NCBI GenBank assembly: GCA_007119095.1
Contig: SKQI01000073.1
Coordinates: forward strand, 1 to 16,614
Direction: 5' to 3'
Source of the DNA: Wenzhouxiangella sp.
GTDB taxonomy: Bacteria; Pseudomonadota; Gammaproteobacteria; Xanthomonadales; Wenzhouxiangellaceae
DNA: 16,614 bases
A program made the position numbers and the translations under genes. Below are positions 12,233 through 16,614 of the stretch, in pieces; position 1 is the first letter of the stretch; every line of letters starts with the position of its first letter. The notes below the pieces were generated by a model that was not told the origin of the DNA, ran no database searches, and was given only the letters and a program-made list of their open reading frames with translations.

Positions 12233-14998
12233 TCAATCGCCCGCAGTGCCCTCAAAGCGGTCCGAAAAGATCTGATCCACCGGGTCCTGGCAGGTGATGA
12301 TGATGTCCAGGTAGTCTTCGCTGCCGATGATGCCCTGGCCATTCTGGAGCTGGCAGCTCTGGTTGGGCGGTTGGCCAGCCTGGGTGATCTGGACGTTGAA
12401 AGCCTCGTTCGGGTAGAGCTTTTCGGTCATGGTGAAGTTCACCGTGCCGCTGCCGGTGATGCTGGTGGTGTCGCCAAACAGGGGGTTGGTCAGGGTGATG
12501 GTGCCCTGCAGGTTCTCGATCACGCCGCCGAGGTTCAGCTCGGGTGGCATGCCAAAGGGGTCGGAGAATTCGCTGGTGTTGCCGTCGGCGGTGGTGGCCG
12601 TTGCGACGAAGCTGTCGCCTTCACTCAGCGACCATCCCGAGGGTGCAGGCAGGGTCGTGGTGATGTAGGACTGAGCGTTGGCTTCCTCATACAGCACCGT
12701 GCCGATGTAGATCATGCCCTGGGGGTGGGTTTCGCCGGGGTCTGAGTAGAAAAACTGAACACCGATCGGGTACAGGGAATTGGCGGGGCTGGAGTTGACC
12801 CGGAAGGCGACTTCCAGCTCGTTGCTGTCCGGGTTGTAGCCGCTCAGGCGCAGCCGGAACTGCGGATAGTTCTGCAGGGTGTTGGGGCCGGTGTCGGCGT
12901 CGCCCGGGTCCTGGTCGCGGCCGCCGGGGCCTAAGTCAATGCCTTTGCCCAGGTTGTTGTAAATCTCGTTGTTGAGCAAACGGTGCAGCACGCCGGCAGC
13001 GGGGTCGAGGCGCACGCCTTGCTCGACATTGTGAGCGATACGGTTGTGCTCGATGATGCTTGCGTCGAAGCCCGGGCCGATGTCGATGCCGGGGCCCTGG
13101 TTGGGTACGACGAAGCCGTTCGGTGCCTCGCCGATCCGGTTGAAGATCACCTGGCTTGCGGCATTGAGCTGAATGCCGCCGGCGTTGCCGCCGATATGGT
13201 TGGCGCGGCCGGGGTCGTCGCCGATGCGGGTGCCGGTGGCGCTGTCGAGAACGATGATGCCAAAGCCATCGTTGCCGATGTTCAGGCCGGTGGCGCCCAG
13301 CCCAATGAAGTTGCGCCAGATGCGCTGATCTGCGCCGTCGACTATCACGCCGGGACCCTGGTTGAAGCCGATCAGGTTGGAACTGCCTGCATCCGGACCG
13401 CCGAGGATGTTGTTGTTGCCATCCAGACGCACGCCGGCGGCCAGATTGGGCAGTGGCTGGTCGGTGAGGCTGATGCCGATTCGGTTTCGCCTCAGTGCAT
13501 TGCCGCTGGCATCGGCTCTGAGGCTGATGCCGACAGCAGCGTTGCCGATGACATTATTGAAGATGTCATGGTCCTGGCCATCGATCCGGATGCCGGCTTC
13601 CGTGATCGGAAAATGCTCCGAGTCGTCGCCGGTGCCGATGCGATTGTTTTCGACCAGGCTTTGCGCGCTGTCCAGCTGGATGCCGACCATGGCGTGGCCG
13701 ATGCGGTTGTGGCGCAGTTCGTGGCCCTGGCCCGAGCGGACGTGAATGCCGTTCTTGGTGGGTTCAGCCGGCGCTTCTCCGCCGCTGCCTATGCTGATCC
13801 AGTTGCCGCTGATCACTTGTCCATCGCCGGCCTGTTGTGCGGCATTGCCGATCTGGATGCCCGATTGAATGCCGTGAATGCGATTCGGGCAATCGGGGTG
13901 GCCGATCTGGTTGGCGCTGGCAGCAATGCCGATCAGCACGCCATGGCTGCCAGGCGAGAGTGTGGCATCGCCGTTGCGGTTGAAGCCCAGGTGGTTACAA
14001 ACGATTTCGTTCTCGGCGGCCTGGATCAGGATCTGGGTGTCGCTGTGGCCGGCGATGATATTGCCGCCCAATAAAGGCTGTTCGGGGTCGGACAGGTCGA
14101 ACGAGCCGATTTTCGTCTCGCTGGCACCGCCGGCGATGCGGATGCCAACCGAGCCGCTGGCAATGGCGGTAGTGCCAGCGCGGTTAACGCCGATGTGATT
14201 ATTCAAGACCCGGTTGCTCTGGCCGCCGACGATGTCGATGCTGGCAATGCTGTTGCCGGCAATCACGTTGGGGAACAGTTCCTCGCCACCCACCAATGTG
14301 CCGGGCGGAACCGGGTGATGGCCAATCAGGTTGCCGCTGCCGTTGATCAGTATGCCCAGGCCGTTGGGGAAAGATGCGTTGCCGCCGCTAAAGTTGCCGC
14401 TAAAGCTCACGCCCAGACGTGAGCGTCGGACCACAACCCAGTTCGATGAAATGACGATCGCGGCCCCGGGAAACCGGACTATCGTAATGCCGTCGACGAT
14501 ACTGCCGGCACTGCCAGGCCCGAACACCAGGCCATGGTCGTTCTCTGGATCGTCGAGCAGTTGCCCGTCGATCAAGAAGCTGGCCCAGCCCTGGGCGGCA
14601 TCGAAATTGCGATGAGTGGTGCCGTCGATGTGGATCGGGAACTGGACGATCGGCAGCGGTGTTTCCGGCTGGATCGTCGTTGTATTGGCCGCAGTCAGGG
14701 GGATCCACGGCTCAAAGCGGATCGGGATCGCGAACAAGCCCTGGGGGTGGTCATCCTGGGTCGATGACTGCCCGAGGGCATTGGCGGCCTCGATGGCCGC
14801 GCGCAGCGTGCAGCCGGGCACTTGCTGGCCGGTTTCGGGGTTGAAAACCGTGAAACCGGTTCGACACTCGCCCGGCTCGGCGCTGGTCGAAAGGGGCGAA
14901 TCGGCCGCCGAGTTGACCCAGATATCAAAGCCGTGTGCTGTCGAGGCCGAAACAAGCAGGATGAAGAGCAAGCCAATTGCTGGATTACGATGGTTCAT
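12233..14998 (-). CDS. Secreted right-handed parallel beta-helix protein (CSLREA/NosD-like) with IFSDRFE tail
   Basis: This 921-aa protein starts at ATG 14998 behind GGAGAGG (about 6-nt spacer). A signal peptide covers 1-23 (GLLFILLVSASTAHG). Next comes a CSLREA-like N-terminal block with C45 and C63 and GCTLRAAIEAAN (62-73). Residues about 160-660 are some twenty irregular turns of a beta-helix, with recurring N-x-I/V-x-x-N-x-I-G and 'GVRLDG/GIRIDG' patterns (for example LRRNRIGIS, IWRNFIGLG, IEHNRIAHN). Residues about 685-820 are a beta domain ending in the family motif ATATTADGNTSEFSDPF. A further beta-rich C-terminus (LGGVIENLQGTITLTNP...) ends in IFSDRFEGTAGD. No autotransporter barrel is present. 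Related proteins are secreted adhesin- or polysaccharide-lyase-like proteins; no catalytic residues can be assigned. It is a single gene, divergent from the acetoacetyl-CoA synthetase gene. Confidence 0.88.
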   Translation of the reverse strand: MNHRNPAIGLLFILLVSASTAHGFDIWVNSAADSPLSTSAEPGECRTGFTVFNPETGQQVPGCTLRAAIEAANALGQSSTQDDHPQGLFAIPIRFEPWIPLTAANTTTIQPETPLPIVQFPIHIDGTTHRNFDAAQGWASFLIDGQLLDDPENDHGLVFGPGSAGSIVDGITIVRFPGAAIVISSNWVVVRRSRLGVSFSGNFSGGNASFPNGLGILINGSGNLIGHHPVPPGTLVGGEELFPNVIAGNSIASIDIVGGQSNRVLNNHIGVNRAGTTAIASGSVGIRIAGGASETKIGSFDLSDPEQPLLGGNIIAGHSDTQILIQAAENEIVCNHLGFNRNGDATLSPGSHGVLIGIAASANQIGHPDCPNRIHGIQSGIQIGNAAQQAGDGQVISGNWISIGSGGEAPAEPTKNGIHVRSGQGHELRHNRIGHAMVGIQLDSAQSLVENNRIGTGDDSEHFPITEAGIRIDGQDHDIFNNVIGNAAVGISLRADASGNALRRNRIGISLTDQPLPNLAAGVRLDGNNNILGGPDAGSSNLIGFNQGPGVIVDGADQRIWRNFIGLGATGLNIGNDGFGIIVLDSATGTRIGDDPGRANHIGGNAGGIQLNAASQVIFNRIGEAPNGFVVPNQGPGIDIGPGFDASIIEHNRIAHNVEQGVRLDPAAGVLHRLLNNEIYNNLGKGIDLGPGGRDQDPGDADTGPNTLQNYPQFRLRLSGYNPDSNELEVAFRVNSSPANSLYPIGVQFFYSDPGETHPQGMIYIGTVLYEEANAQSYITTTLPAPSGWSLSEGDSFVATATTADGNTSEFSDPFGMPPELNLGGVIENLQGTITLTNPLFGDTTSITGSGTVNFTMTEKLYPNEAFNVQITQAGQPPNQSCQLQNGQGIIGSEDYLDIIITCQDPVDQIFSDRFEGTAGD

Positions 14999-15019
14999 GA
15001 TGACCTCTCCCGTGGTCTA

Positions 15020-15035
15020 TGAATGTGCCCATTCA
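15020..15035. promoter_or_regulatory. 16-bp palindrome upstream of the beta-helix gene
   Basis: TGAATG-tgcc-CATTCA has perfect 6-bp arms around 4 nt and lies 22 bp upstream of the ATG at 14998, just outside the ribosome binding site. It is a candidate operator or a leader hairpin. The rest of the 280-bp divergent gap (14999-15278) shows no sigma70 promoter I would defend for either direction. Confidence 0.35.
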
Positions 15036-15278
15036 GCCTGCCGTCGGGAGCCGGGGCTTGCATGACTAGCCGGTGACTTTTGCCTGACTTTTTCCGCCTG
15101 AGCCCTGCGGTATCGTTGGAATAGGTGCTTCGGCATGAATGCCAAGCCCGCGCCAGGCTGGCGTCGATGAAGCCCGCCCTGCGCGTCGATTGCTTTCTTG
15201 CCCCTTAGTACCAATGACGTTGAGGGCGCTTCCTTGCTACCCTTCCGGGCTGGAAACTTTCTTTAGTCAGGACTCGAC

Positions 15279-16614
<1,336 letters not shown>

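Noticed and set aside
12983..14074. 363-codon open frame on the plus strand within the beta-helix gene
   Set aside because: It lies entirely opposite the beta-helix coding strand, is Ala/Asp/Val-rich, and mirrors the repeats of that gene. The minus-strand protein has a signal peptide, ribosome site and family motifs, so this is a shadow.

Overview
The window looks like chromosomal DNA of a high-G+C gammaproteobacterium. Wenzhouxiangella or another Lysobacterales/Chromatiales-like bacterium is the best guess. This rests on G+C-rich codons, a two-gene RND efflux operon, a CTLRAAIEAAN-type parallel beta-helix exoprotein ending in IFSDRFE, an FHA membrane protein paired with a trypsin-like protease, and acetoacetyl-CoA synthetase. 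The taxonomic call is inference from gene content; no rRNA or tRNA gene is present to confirm it.

Layout. (1) Positions 1-1433, minus strand: a probable operon of a small DUF2061 membrane protein, an exported cupredoxin ('methylamine utilization protein' type) and the N-terminus of a membrane-anchored sensor that runs off the left edge. (2) 1526-2011, plus: a GNAT acetyltransferase of the diamine/thialysine type, divergent from unit 1. (3) 2172-6230, plus: an RND efflux adaptor and pump, preceded by a 17-bp palindrome and a -10 box so close to the ATG that the mRNA may be leaderless. The pump has lost part of the usual proton-relay residues. (4) 6407-8760, plus: an exported trypsin-like protease without PDZ domain, overlapping by 13 nt an FHA-domain polytopic membrane protein. 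(5) 8761-9262: a long non-coding stretch with a G-run cluster, repeated 14-mers and two sigma70-like promoters. (6) 9263-12091, plus: three exported proteins of unknown function in DNA that is less G+C-rich. The last two are divergent tandem paralogs separated by 1 nt, and the first has a Cys-rich small-residue helix-like block. (7) 12233-14998, minus: a 921-aa secreted right-handed beta-helix protein, convergent with unit 6. (8) 15279-end, plus: acetoacetyl-CoA synthetase, cut by the right edge.

Genes likely to work together are the adaptor with the pump, the protease with the FHA protein, and the two paralogous secreted proteins. The cupredoxin and the sensor are plausibly linked through a periplasmic copper or redox signal, but this is only suggested by order. 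No transposase, integrase, CRISPR array, tRNA or rRNA was seen. Short imperfect tandem repeats with 7-, 8- and 9-bp periods sit at the 3' ends of several transcription units. The least explained part is 8761-12091: an untranslated region rich in repeats followed by three orphan secreted proteins.
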